From Bacteroidales bacterium (GTDB taxonomy: Bacteria > Bacteroidota > Bacteroidia > Bacteroidales > F082): a DNA stretch of 43,521 bases. Of the stretch, positions 1 through 7,465 are shown piece by piece. How positions within the stretch are numbered: the first letter of the stretch is position 1; every line of letters starts with the position of its first letter. The stretch is from assembly GCA_017508895.1 (NCBI GenBank), contig JAFWRA010000009.1:1-43521 (forward strand). Direction: 5' to 3'. The translations under genes and the position numbers were made by a program. The notes beneath the pieces were generated by a model. That model ran no database searches. It saw only the letters and a program-made list of their open reading frames with translations, and had not been told where the DNA came from.

Positions 1-26
1 AAAAAAAGGTTCTTTTTGCGGAACCT
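1..26 (-). terminator. Rho-independent terminator of the tRNA-Arg gene
   Basis: Read on the minus strand, a six-base stem (AGGTTC/GAACCT, 7-12 with 21-26) closes an eight-base loop and is followed by a run of seven T. It lies seven bases past the 3' end of the tRNA, as expected for the end of that transcript. Confidence 0.8.
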
Positions 27-32
27 TTCGTG

Positions 33-106
33 TGAACTAGGCGGGAGTCGAACCCACAACCGCCTGATCCGTAGTCAGGGACTCTATCCAATTGAGCTAC
101 TAGTCC
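33..106 (-). tRNA. tRNA-Arg (anticodon ACG)
   Basis: The minus strand folds as a 74-nt cloverleaf. The acceptor stem GGACTAG/CTAGTTC has one G-U pair and discriminator A (position 33). The D-arm holds the AGCTCAATTGGAT segment. The anticodon stem CCTGA/TCAGG closes the loop CTACGGA, which gives anticodon ACG and reads CGN arginine codons after A34 deamination. The T-arm carries GGTTCGA. CCA is not encoded, so it must be added post-transcriptionally. The gene has its own promoter and terminator, so it appears to be a single-gene unit. Confidence 0.95.
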
Positions 107-123
107 AGTCGTTTTTGACACTG

Positions 124-157
124 CAAAAGTACAGCTTTTTTTATTCATGCAAGCAAA
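124..157 (-). promoter_or_regulatory. Promoter of tRNA-Arg
   Basis: On the minus strand TACTTTTG (124-131) matches the Bacteroidota -7 consensus TAnnTTTG. TTTG (154-157) sits 22 bases upstream as a -33 box. The predicted start, near 117, is about ten bases before the mature tRNA 5' end. Confidence 0.65.
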
Positions 158-243
158 AATTCATGAAAATTTTTGTTGTTTATTACAAATATTTGATAAT
201 CAAATTGATAATTTTGTTACAAGGAATGTGATTTCGATGTTTT

Positions 244-276
244 ATTGTAAAGGCAATCACTTTTTTGCTATCTTTG
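244..276 (+). promoter_or_regulatory. Promoter of pepE
   Basis: TATCTTTG (269-276) matches the Bacteroidota -7 element, and ATTG (244-247) lies 21 bases upstream as a partial -33 box. The leader to the ATG at 304 would be about 20 nt. Confidence 0.6.
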
Positions 277-303
277 CGCCATCGTTAACCAACATTTTAC
301 ACC

Positions 304-1077
304 ATGAAATTATTACTAATTAGCAATTCGACCAACTTCGGTGAGAATTATCTGGCTTGGGCTTCGACCCAAATCGAGTTGTTCTGCTTGCAGAACCATA
401 TTAATAAGGAGAGCCGTATCATCTTTATTCCTTTTGCCGGCGTCAATATTGGAGGTATGGCCTATCCTCAGAGCTACGATGCCTATGAGTCAAAAGTGAG
501 GAATGTCTTCCGCACCAAGTTTGGTCTCGAGAACTTCACTTCCGTTCATCATTTCGACGACAAGGTGAAGGCCGTCAACGAGGCTGACTGCATCGTTGTG
601 GGTGGTGGCAACACCTTCCATCTTGTTGCCGAGATGCATCGCTACGGACTCATGGAAGCTATCCGCAACCATGCTTTGGCAGGCGTGCCTTACATGGGCT
701 GGAGTGCTGGCTCAAACGTGGCTTGCCCCATGCTTTGCACCACCAACGACATGCCTATTGTGGAGCCGGCATCGTTCAAGTGCCTCAACCTCGTTCCTTT
801 CCAAATCAACCCGCACTATCTTGACCCACATCCAGAAATCGACAAGATGATCAAACATGGTGGTGAGACGCGTCAGGACCGTATCAACGAGTATCTTGCA
901 GTTAACCAGGACATGACCGTTGTAGGTCTACGTGAAGCCTCGGCGCTTTGGGTGACCGATGGCCAGATGCAGCTTAAAGGTGGCAAGAAGATGGTCATTA
1001 TGCGCTATGGTAAAGAGGCGGTTGAAATCGACCCGAACTCAGATGTGAGCTTCCTCTTGGAAAAACGGATGGCTTAA
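304..1077 (+). CDS. pepE: Peptidase E (alpha-aspartyl dipeptidase, family S51)
   Basis: A 257-residue cytoplasmic protein that in its family hydrolyses dipeptides with N-terminal aspartate. The fold is class-I glutamine-amidotransferase-like. Visible hallmarks are the VGGGNTFHL segment near residue 98 and the nucleophile elbow GWSAGS, with Ser134 as the likely catalytic serine. QINPHYLDPHPE near residue 165 supplies the conserved histidine region. It is slightly longer than the E. coli enzyme (229 residues), with a short C-terminal extension. The start follows a -7 promoter element by about 28 bases. Its stop codon overlaps the stop of the convergent gene. Family assignment is firm; the true substrate is taken from the family. 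Confidence 0.92.
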   Translation: MKLLLISNSTNFGENYLAWASTQIELFCLQNHINKESRIIFIPFAGVNIGGMAYPQSYDAYESKVRNVFRTKFGLENFTSVHHFDDKVKAVNEADCIVVGGGNTFHLVAEMHRYGLMEAIRNHALAGVPYMGWSAGSNVACPMLCTTNDMPIVEPASFKCLNLVPFQINPHYLDPHPEIDKMIKHGGETRQDRINEYLAVNQDMTVVGLREASALWVTDGQMQLKGGKKMVIMRYGKEAVEIDPNSDVSFLLEKRMA

Positions 1078-2459
1078 ACCTTATGCCATTCGAAAGCCTT
1101 GCGGTCTTCAAACAAGACAAGGTCGCGATTAAGGTGAATGATTTTTCGTCCGCCTTTTTCGCCTTTAATGAGGTAGGGTGAGGCATCGTCGCCCAACACA
1201 TCGCGGAAGGCTTTACGGATTCGCGAAAGGTTGGTGTTCATGGTGGAGCCTATGAAATCAGTCAGGTTGTCGATGGCTTTGGTCAGCAGTTTTTCGTCGC
1301 CATAGGTGGAAATGCCTTTGTAGATGGAATAAAGTTCTGATTTGTGGTCGTTTAGGTAGTTCAGCGAGATGCCATCCTCGTGGAAAAGGAAAAAGATATA
1401 TAAAGCCTTGCATAGCGCTGGCATCTTCACTTCGGTGTTGTTACGGTCGGTGAGGAAGAGGCTCCCATGCTTGGTAATGTATAGACGGCTGATTTGGTGG
1501 GAGGCATTGTATTTCAATACAGTGTCGATGATGATTTTGTGGAGCCCGCTGTATTGCAACTCGTCGTGGATTGCGTCACCGTAGTGAGCTTTGAATTTTG
1601 CGATGAGACGCGTTTCTCTGTCGTTTTCCACAGGTGGGTCGATGGTGAGGATATGATTGTTGAGCCAAATGACGCTTTTTAGTGTTTCCAAGGGGCTTCC
1701 GTTAATCTCGATGATGAGGAAATCTTGTCCACGTCCAGTTATCGGCGTGCTGATTTTCAGGAATAACGCGGGCTTGTCGATGTTTAATCCGTTGGCGTTT
1801 AGGTGGTTGAGGAAGATTTCTTTGGAAAAGAAGACACTGCTGAGTTGCGCCAAATTACGGTTGATATGGTCGAGTTGTTCTTCAGATAGGGTGGGCTCGA
1901 GGTAACTAAGCGTATTGCGGAAGGTGTCTTTTTTGTTTTCCAGGTCGCGGATGACATGGGGTAAGTAAAAGAACTCGCGTCCCAAAGTTCTGATGGCTTT
2001 ACAGATGGCATCGTAATCGCGTTCGATACTGGCGTTGACGTCTTGATCATAATAAGGTTCAACATAAAGGACGGCATTACTCGTGTCGAAACTCAGGTTG
2101 GGGATGGACACAAATTCGGCTTTGATGCTTTCGATTTCAGGTATTCTAATCCCTATGGAGAGTAGAAGCGCTGTGATGAACTGCGATTCGTTTCCGGCCA
2201 GGTCGTCATCCGACATGGAAAGCATCTGGAGTACCCTGAGGAGGGCGCTTTTCTCTTCATCGCCAAGGGTCTTTAGTGTTCTGACTGCCTCCGAAAGGCT
2301 GATGTTGGTGGATTTTTTACGGCTAGTGGGCGTGATGCTAAAGACGGAATAGGCGCGCTGAAGGAAGTCTATCTCGCCTTGGTTGACAATCCCGTCGCAC
2401 TGCACGAGGTCAGAGAGTACCTTAGCTAAGGCGGTTTTATGTTGTTCCTTGAATTTCAT
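1074..2459 (-). CDS. Uncharacterised TerB-like protein with possible C-terminal DNA-binding region
   Basis: A 461-residue soluble protein with no signal peptide or membrane segment. Residues 5-120 are helical and resemble the TerB/DjlA-like domain (AKVLSDLVQCDG near the start, an acidic GEIDFL helix). The middle (about 130-300) shows no family I recognise. The C-terminal 100 residues (NLSRIRKAFRD, YLIKGEKGGRKIIHL) look like a winged-helix of the transcriptional-regulator C-terminal type, ending in a basic beta hairpin. This is an impression from residue pattern, not a search. It is divergent from the Ca2+ ATPase gene and shares a 111-base region with it that contains a palindrome. It ends stop-over-stop with pepE. 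Function unknown; a stress-related or regulatory role is a guess. Confidence 0.6.
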   Translation of the reverse strand: MKFKEQHKTALAKVLSDLVQCDGIVNQGEIDFLQRAYSVFSITPTSRKKSTNISLSEAVRTLKTLGDEEKSALLRVLQMLSMSDDDLAGNESQFITALLLSIGIRIPEIESIKAEFVSIPNLSFDTSNAVLYVEPYYDQDVNASIERDYDAICKAIRTLGREFFYLPHVIRDLENKKDTFRNTLSYLEPTLSEEQLDHINRNLAQLSSVFFSKEIFLNHLNANGLNIDKPALFLKISTPITGRGQDFLIIEINGSPLETLKSVIWLNNHILTIDPPVENDRETRLIAKFKAHYGDAIHDELQYSGLHKIIIDTVLKYNASHQISRLYITKHGSLFLTDRNNTEVKMPALCKALYIFFLFHEDGISLNYLNDHKSELYSIYKGISTYGDEKLLTKAIDNLTDFIGSTMNTNLSRIRKAFRDVLGDDASPYLIKGEKGGRKIIHLNRDLVLFEDRKAFEWHKV

Positions 2460-2481
2460 CGTTTTATCTTCTCGGATTTTG

Positions 2482-2499
2482 GGTTGTAACCTTACAACC
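2482..2499. promoter_or_regulatory. 18-bp palindrome between divergent genes, candidate operator
   Basis: GGTTGTAA (2482-2489) and TTACAACC (2492-2499) are exact inverted copies separated by two bases. The site lies upstream of both the TerB-like gene and the Ca2+ ATPase gene, about 25 bases before the ATPase -7 element. A T-run follows at 2500, so it could also be read as a small terminator-like hairpin, but no plus-strand gene ends nearby. Confidence 0.45.
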
Positions 2500-2523
2500 T
2501 TTTTTCAGTTTTGCAGGAGATTG

Positions 2524-2556
2524 TATTTTTGCGCCGTTTTTTACAATGCAAAAATA
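2524..2556. promoter_or_regulatory. Face-to-face -7 elements for the divergent gene pair
   Basis: TATTTTTGC (2524-2532) on the plus strand and the same nine bases on the minus strand (2548-2556) form a perfect inverted repeat with a 15-base spacer. Each copy is a match to TAnnTTTG. The rightward copy would start the Ca2+ ATPase mRNA near 2538. The leftward copy would start the TerB-like mRNA near 2542. Both polymerases would need the same DNA, so use is probably mutually exclusive. Confidence 0.5.
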
Positions 2557-2570
2557 GTAAAAATTGAATC

Positions 2571-5342
2571 ATGGCAAGAGATTATAGAAGCGGTTTGACA
2601 CAAGACGAGGTTAAAAGAAGCCGGCTTAAATATGGCGACAATGTGTTGACGCCGCCCGTAAAAGACCCGCTTTGGAAGCAGTTTTTGGAGAAGTTTGAGG
2701 ATCCAATTATCCGTATCTTGTTGATTGCCTTGTTGCTATCGGTAGCTGTTTCTTTGTATCAATTGTTTACTGGAGCCGAAGGCATGCACGTTTTGCTTGA
2801 GCCTTTGGGCATTTTTGTCGCGGTGATGTTGGCCACAACCGTGGGTTTTGTCTTTGAACTTAGTGCCAACAAGAAATTCGACATTTTGAATCAGACGGAA
2901 GATGAGCAGTTGGTAACGGTCTTCCGCGATGGAATGATACAGCGAATTGAGAGGAAAGACGTCGTCGTGGGTGACTCGGTGGTGGTGGAGACGGGTGATG
3001 AAGTGCCCGCAGATGGGACCTTGATGGAAGCTATTTCCCTGAGAGTGAATGAATCCGATTTGACAGGCGAGCCTTCGTGCAGTAAGACAACAGAAGCATC
3101 GGAGTTTAATGAAGAGGCTACCTATCCCTCCAACTATATCTGTCGCGGCAGCTCGGTAATGGAAGGTCACGGTTTGTTCGTGGTTGAAAAAGTGGGCGAT
3201 TCCACCGAATGGGGAAAGGTGTATCGCGGTGCGCAGATCGAAAACAAGGTGAAAACTCCGTTGAATGAACAGCTCGACCGTCTCGGTAATGGCATCACCA
3301 TAGCTAGCTATGTCATCGCAGGGCTCATCGTGGTTTTGCGTCTGTTGATGTATTTCATCTACCAAAATGACACCCCTTTCAATTGGATGGACTTTGCACG
3401 CTATCTGCTTAACACACTGATGATTGCCGTGACATTGGTCGTGGTGGCTGTGCCAGAAGGTTTACCCATGAGCGTTACATTGAGTTTGGCTTTAAGCATG
3501 AAGAGGATGTTGGAAACCAATAACTTGGTTCGTAAAATGCATGCTTGTGAAACGATGGGAGCAGCCACGGTGATTTGTTCCGACAAAACAGGGACACTTA
3601 CCAAAAACCGTATGAGCCTCGGCGACAGCCTCTTTTATGGCCTGAAAAGAGGAACGCTTGATGATTCTGAAGTGGGAAATCTCGTGGCGGAGGGAATTGC
3701 AGTTAATTCTACGGCTTTCTTGGATTATTCCGACAAGCAGAAAGTGAAAGTGGTCGGCAACCCTACGGAGGGTGCCTTGCTGCTATGGCTTTTCGACCAT
3801 AATGTGGACTTTGTCAGGATTCGTGACAATGCCGTGATTGTCAAACAATTGCCATTTACTACCAAGTACAAATACATGGCAACGGTGGTCAAGACACCCA
3901 TTATGGGCGAATACGTTTTGTATGTGAAAGGAGCACCTGAAATCATCATGAAGCGTTGTACTACGGTCAGGAAGGCTAGCAGCGAGTCAGATATTGTAAG
4001 TGTGAAGGGCGAAGTAGAAGTCAAGTTGCTTGAATTTCAAAGCAAAGCGATGCGAACCTTGGGCTTTGCCTACAAATACCTCTCGGAAGAGGATGTGGAC
4101 CGGGTGTTTGAAAATGGGAAGCTGCAAATCGAAGACCTTTGTTTCCTCGGAATCGTGGGTATCATCGATCCCATCCGTGATGATGTGGCCGATTCCATTC
4201 AAGACTGTCTGAATGCGGGCATCAGCATCAAGATTGTGACGGGCGACACGCCTGGGACGGCAAAAGAGATTGGCCGACAAGTTGGTCTGTGGACGGAAAA
4301 CGACGATCCACAACGACAGATGATTACGGGAAAGGAATTCAATCTGTTGACCGACGATGAGCTGCTTGAGCGTGTCGAGGACTTGAAAATCATGTCGCGA
4401 GCGAGGCCGTCTGACAAGGAACGCCTTGTACGTCTGTTGCAGGAAAGGGGGGAGGTGGTCGCCGTGACAGGCGATGGCACCAACGATGCTCCCGCCTTGA
4501 ACAAGGCGCAAATCGGCCTTTCGATGGGCGATGGCACTTCGGTGGCCAAGGAAGCCAGCGACATCACCATCTTGGACAACTCGTTCAAGAGCATTGCTCG
4601 CGCTGTGATGTGGGGACGTTCTTTATACCTTAACATCCAGCGTTTTATTCTGTTCCAGATGACCATCAACGTTGCAGCTTGCCTCATTGTGTTGTTGGGT
4701 GCTGTGATGGGAACGGATTCGCCGCTCACTGTGACTCAAATGCTTTGGATCAACCTTATCATGGATACTTTTGCTGCGATGGCTTTGGCTTCCTTGCCTC
4801 CCGACCAAAGTGTTTTGAAGGACAAGCCCCGTTCGCGCACGGCTTTCATTATCACCAAAGACATGGGGCGGCGCATCTTCGGTGTGGGACTGCTTTTTGT
4901 TGCGGTATTGTTTGGTTTCATCCAGTACTTCATGCACTATGGTGTCGATTCATTGGCCGAGTTCTCGTTCCGTGACTATTTCTCCAGCTATTTCAATTTC
5001 CACCATGTGGGAGGCAATTTCACCCCTAAGGAGTTGTCGTTGCTCTTCACCATCTTCGTGTTCATGCAATTCTGGAATATCTTCAACGCCAAAGCCTATC
5101 ACACCATGGACTCTGCGTTTAAAAACTTGTTCGACAAGGACATAAGGAGTGGCTTTGGCTTCACCATATTAATAATAGCGGTCGGCCAAGTGCTTATCAT
5201 TACCTTCGGTGGTGAGATGTTCAGTGTGGTGCCCTTGCCCTTCGACGAATGGGTGCGTATCATCATTGGAACTTCGCTGATTTTGTGGCTTGGCGAGATT
5301 GAAAGATGGGTGCATAGAATGAAAAAAGCCAAAAAGAATTGA
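2571..5342 (+). CDS. Calcium-translocating P-type ATPase, PMCA type
   Basis: A 923-residue inner-membrane P2-type ATPase that would pump Ca2+ out of the cytoplasm at the cost of ATP. The order is N-terminal cation-ATPase domain, M1-M2, actuator domain (TGEPS near residue 167), M3-M4 with the VPEGLP ion-site motif, phosphorylation site DKTGTLTKN with Asp338, nucleotide domain (KGAPE), hinge TGDGTND at 633-639, then M5-M10. M6 carries NLIMDTFAAMALAS, very close to eukaryotic plasma-membrane Ca2+ pumps and unlike Na+/K+ or heavy-metal pumps. Length is normal for bacterial members. No calmodulin-type C-tail is present. Monocistronic by spacing; the next promoter begins 5 bases after the stop. Ion specificity is inferred from M4 and M6. 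Confidence 0.93.
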   Translation: MARDYRSGLTQDEVKRSRLKYGDNVLTPPVKDPLWKQFLEKFEDPIIRILLIALLLSVAVSLYQLFTGAEGMHVLLEPLGIFVAVMLATTVGFVFELSANKKFDILNQTEDEQLVTVFRDGMIQRIERKDVVVGDSVVVETGDEVPADGTLMEAISLRVNESDLTGEPSCSKTTEASEFNEEATYPSNYICRGSSVMEGHGLFVVEKVGDSTEWGKVYRGAQIENKVKTPLNEQLDRLGNGITIASYVIAGLIVVLRLLMYFIYQNDTPFNWMDFARYLLNTLMIAVTLVVVAVPEGLPMSVTLSLALSMKRMLETNNLVRKMHACETMGAATVICSDKTGTLTKNRMSLGDSLFYGLKRGTLDDSEVGNLVAEGIAVNSTAFLDYSDKQKVKVVGNPTEGALLLWLFDHNVDFVRIRDNAVIVKQLPFTTKYKYMATVVKTPIMGEYVLYVKGAPEIIMKRCTTVRKASSESDIVSVKGEVEVKLLEFQSKAMRTLGFAYKYLSEEDVDRVFENGKLQIEDLCFLGIVGIIDPIRDDVADSIQDCLNAGISIKIVTGDTPGTAKEIGRQVGLWTENDDPQRQMITGKEFNLLTDDELLERVEDLKIMSRARPSDKERLVRLLQERGEVVAVTGDGTNDAPALNKAQIGLSMGDGTSVAKEASDITILDNSFKSIARAVMWGRSLYLNIQRFILFQMTINVAACLIVLLGAVMGTDSPLTVTQMLWINLIMDTFAAMALASLPPDQSVLKDKPRSRTAFIITKDMGRRIFGVGLLFVAVLFGFIQYFMHYGVDSLAEFSFRDYFSSYFNFHHVGGNFTPKELSLLFTIFVFMQFWNIFNAKAYHTMDSAFKNLFDKDIRSGFGFTILIIAVGQVLIITFGGEMFSVVPLPFDEWVRIIIGTSLILWLGEIERWVHRMKKAKKN

Positions 5343-5346
5343 ACTT

Positions 5347-5379
5347 CTTGCTTTTGTGAATTAAAAAGTCTTATCTTTG
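5347..5379 (+). promoter_or_regulatory. Promoter of the small lipoprotein gene
   Basis: TATCTTTG (5372-5379) is a consensus -7 box, with CTTG (5347-5350) 21 bases upstream as a partial -33 box. The leader to the ATG at 5407 is about 20 nt. Confidence 0.6.
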
Positions 5380-5406
5380 CCGCTCCAAATCAAATACTAG
5401 TAAAAG

Positions 5407-5754
5407 ATGAATAAACATTTGATTTTTATTGCTTTAGCTTGCATGATGGGCTTGCTTTTTGCTTCATGCAGCCGCCCTTCGATTGAAGGAACCTGGGTTG
5501 AGCCTGCCGCGGAAGGCAGTCTTTTGGGCGAAGTGGGCTTCACGATGCTCGAAAACGGCGAGATGGTTTCCATCAATACGGGCTTCAGAGAATACAAGTC
5601 ATGGGAAAAGTTGGGCAAGCAGCTGGTTATTAGAGGAATGATTAACGGTTCCGACCCTCATGAGTTTGCCGACACTTTGGATATCATCTCCCTTGATGAC
5701 AAGCAGTTGGTGCTTGGTCAGGACGGCTATTCAGTAACTTATCAGAGAAAATAA
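5407..5754 (+). CDS. Small lipocalin-like lipoprotein
   Basis: A 115-residue exported lipoprotein. The signal peptide has Lys3 and a hydrophobic core, and the lipobox FASC puts the lipidated cysteine at residue 21. The mature part starts with SIEGTWVEP, the GxW signature that opens lipocalin-like beta barrels in Bacteroidota lipoproteins. It continues as short beta strands to the C-terminus (LVLGQDGYSVTYQRK). At under 100 mature residues it is half a classic lipocalin, matching the short lipocalin-like families of this phylum. It has its own promoter, and the 110 bases after it are a low-complexity repeat before carbamate kinase. Ligand and role are unknown. Confidence 0.75.
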   Translation: MNKHLIFIALACMMGLLFASCSRPSIEGTWVEPAAEGSLLGEVGFTMLENGEMVSINTGFREYKSWEKLGKQLVIRGMINGSDPHEFADTLDIISLDDKQLVLGQDGYSVTYQRK

Positions 5755-5756
5755 AG

Positions 5757-5866
5757 TTGATTCAAAATTCAATATTTAAAATTTGAAATCGCGCAAAGCG
5801 CCACAAAATCAGTAAATCTTGAATCTTGAATCTTTAAATTTTGAATCTTTAAATATTTAAATAATA
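5757..5866. repeat. AT-rich degenerate heptamer repeat before arcC
   Basis: The segment is built from repeats of TTGAATC and TTTAAAT-like heptamers (clearest at 5814-5860). An 11-base inverted repeat, GATTCAAAATT (5759-5769) with AATTTTGAATC (5837-5847), brackets a short GCGCAAAGCGC palindrome near 5792. No canonical -7 element for arcC is visible here. arcC may therefore be read from the lipoprotein promoter or from an unrecognised one. Confidence 0.5.
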
Positions 5867-6805
5867 ATGAGTAAATTAGCAGTCGTCGCTTTCGGAGGCA
5901 ATGCCTTGTTGAGAAGCGGTCAGAAAGGAACTTGTCAGGAACAGATGCAGAACGTGGCCGACACTTGTGAGTCATTGCTGCCTTTCCTGAAACAGGGTTA
6001 TAATTTGGTTATCGGTCACGGAAACGGACCACAGGTAGGCAACGTGTTGCTCCAGAATGAAGCGGGTTCTCAGATGTTCGGTTTGCCCGCCATGCCGATG
6101 GATGTTTGTGGCGCCGAGACCCAAGGCCAAATCGGCTACATGATTGAGATGGGTCTCGAAAAGGTGATGGTGAAGGAAAACATCGACCGCAATGTGGTCA
6201 CCTTCGTGACCCAGGTGCTCGTTGACAAGGACGACCCGATGTTCAAGAATCCCACCAAACCCGTCGGCCCTTATTATACCGAAGAAGAAGCCGAGGCTTA
6301 CGCTAAGGAGACTGGAGCTATCTATAAGGCAGATCCTAAAGGCAAAGGCTGGCGCAAGGTGGTGGCTTCTCCAAAGCCGATTGACATTCAGAATATTAAG
6401 CTTGTGAAGCGCTTGGCAGAGGAAGGTAATATCGTCATTACCGTTGGCGGTGGTGGTATCCCTGTCATCAAGAAAGATGGCGTGCATGTGGGCGTTGAGG
6501 CGGTCATCGACAAGGACTTGGCTTCCGCTATGACGGCTATCAAGATTGGTGCCGACGAGTTCTACATTCTCACCGACGTGCCGAAGGTGTACATCAACTT
6601 CCGTAAGGAAAACGAAAAGGCGCTCGATACCATCACTGTCGCTGAAGCCAAGCAATATTTGGATGCAGGTCATTTCACCGAGGGTAGCATGGCTCCCAAA
6701 ATCCGCGCAGCCATCCTGTTTGTGGAGTCAACGGGTCATGAGGCCATCATCACTGAGGCCACGAAACTTGGTGATCCGACTTGTGGTACTAGAATTATCG
6801 CTTGA
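5867..6805 (+). CDS. arcC: Carbamate kinase
   Basis: A 312-residue cytoplasmic enzyme of the amino-acid kinase family. It interconverts carbamoyl phosphate plus ADP with carbamate, NH3 and ATP. The N-terminus AVVAFGGNALL is the phosphate-binding loop. GHGNGPQVG near residue 51 is the carbamate kinase signature. VGGGGIPVI near 198 and IDKDLASAMTA near 217 are further conserved blocks, and the C-terminus has the usual EGSMAPKI segment. Length is typical. The arginine deiminase and catabolic ornithine carbamoyltransferase that often accompany it are not in the window, so the pathway here is not settled. A strong terminator follows. Confidence 0.95.
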   Translation: MSKLAVVAFGGNALLRSGQKGTCQEQMQNVADTCESLLPFLKQGYNLVIGHGNGPQVGNVLLQNEAGSQMFGLPAMPMDVCGAETQGQIGYMIEMGLEKVMVKENIDRNVVTFVTQVLVDKDDPMFKNPTKPVGPYYTEEEAEAYAKETGAIYKADPKGKGWRKVVASPKPIDIQNIKLVKRLAEEGNIVITVGGGGIPVIKKDGVHVGVEAVIDKDLASAMTAIKIGADEFYILTDVPKVYINFRKENEKALDTITVAEAKQYLDAGHFTEGSMAPKIRAAILFVESTGHEAIITEATKLGDPTCGTRIIA

Positions 6806-6846
6806 TCGTTCGGTCGTTCTGAAAATCAGAAGCATAGATATTTTAG

Positions 6847-6876
6847 CCGAGGAATCTTACGATTTCTCGGTTTTTT
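6847..6876 (+). terminator. Rho-independent terminator of arcC
   Basis: A ten-pair stem (CCGAGGAATC with GATTTCTCGG, one G-U pair) around loop TTAC is followed directly by six T (6871-6876). It lies about 40 bases after the arcC stop. Confidence 0.85.
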
Positions 6877-6909
6877 GTATGTCTGTTGAAAAATGAACTC
6901 TTGTTTTTT

Positions 6910-6943
6910 TTTGTTGCGAGTATTAAAAAATTAAGTATTTTTG
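6910..6943 (+). promoter_or_regulatory. Promoter of the surface-protein pair
   Basis: TTTG (6910-6913) and TATTTTTG (6936-6943) are both good matches to the -33 and -7 boxes, 22 bases apart. The predicted start near 6950 leaves a leader of about 176 nt before the first gene at 7126. Confidence 0.7.
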
Positions 6944-6949
6944 CACTGC

Positions 6950-7125
6950 CGTTTCGGTTGGTTATCTGAAAGGATAAGTAATTGAACAGTAGGCATATGG
7001 GGAAGGCGTCGAACAACTCCAAGAGAGTATGTCGCATTTGATTCCTACGCTTTTTCTGTATGTTTTGGTTCAACAAACAACTAATGGTGGCGAGGGGAGT
7101 CAGCCACTAACTTAATGAAAAAGAA
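6950..7125 (+). promoter_or_regulatory. Long structured 5' leader
   Basis: About 176 nt with no ORF of note. Short stems are visible: TTATC/GATAA (6962-6966 with 6973-6977), GTAGG/CCTAC (6989-6993 with 7044-7048), and a seven-pair hairpin TGGTGGC/GCCACTA (7085-7091 with 7103-7109) whose loop contains GAGGGGAG. The last hairpin ends 16 bases before the start codon. I do not recognise a riboswitch class. The leader is long compared with the 20-35 nt common elsewhere in this window. Confidence 0.4.
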
Positions 7126-7452
7126 ATGAAAAAGGCAAGATTTAGGACAATTCTGCTTTCTTTATTGTGTGGTATGTGTTTTATGCATCCATTATCAGTT
7201 CCCGCTCAGGTTGATAGAGGTCATGGCCTTTTTGGGGAAGGTGCCGAAGTGAATTCTAACGGCCTTCTCAACCGAGGTTCGATTTCTACCGATAATATCA
7301 ACAATCAACCTTTTGGTGAAACTCAAGTAGGCATCACGAACGAAACTTTCGGCAATACTACTCCATTGGGAGAAGGACTGGTTGTCATGTTGTTAGGTGG
7401 TGCCGGTTATATGATGTTAAAAAAGAGAAAAAATAATGAATCAAATCAATAA
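7126..7452 (+). CDS. Small exported protein with C-terminal sorting-like tail
   Basis: A 108-residue secreted protein of unknown function. Residues 1-27 are a Sec signal peptide (basic KKARFR, hydrophobic core, VPAQ near the cleavage point). The mature middle is glycine- and asparagine-rich without cysteines. The C-terminus has three parts: PLGEG at about 80-84, a hydrophobic stretch of about 16 residues (VVMLLGGAGYMML), and a basic KKRK tail. That resembles C-terminal protein-sorting tails such as PID-CTERM of Bacteroidota, though the motif differs. It could equally be a simple membrane anchor. It is followed 13 bases later by the surface lipoprotein gene and shares its long leader, so the two are probably cotranscribed. 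Confidence 0.65.
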   Translation: MKKARFRTILLSLLCGMCFMHPLSVPAQVDRGHGLFGEGAEVNSNGLLNRGSISTDNINNQPFGETQVGITNETFGNTTPLGEGLVVMLLGGAGYMMLKKRKNNESNQ

Positions 7453-7465
7453 ACAGTTATCAAGC

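Noticed and set aside
16..231. Open frame of 71 codons over the tRNA
   Set aside because: It covers the minus-strand tRNA-Arg and its promoter, and its product has no protein-like pattern.
2482..2506. Terminator hairpin at the palindrome
   Set aside because: A T-run follows on the plus strand, but no plus-strand gene ends there and the position fits an operator better; kept only as an alternative.
5757..5866. CRISPR array
   Set aside because: The units are seven bases, contiguous and degenerate, without spacers; no cas genes are present.
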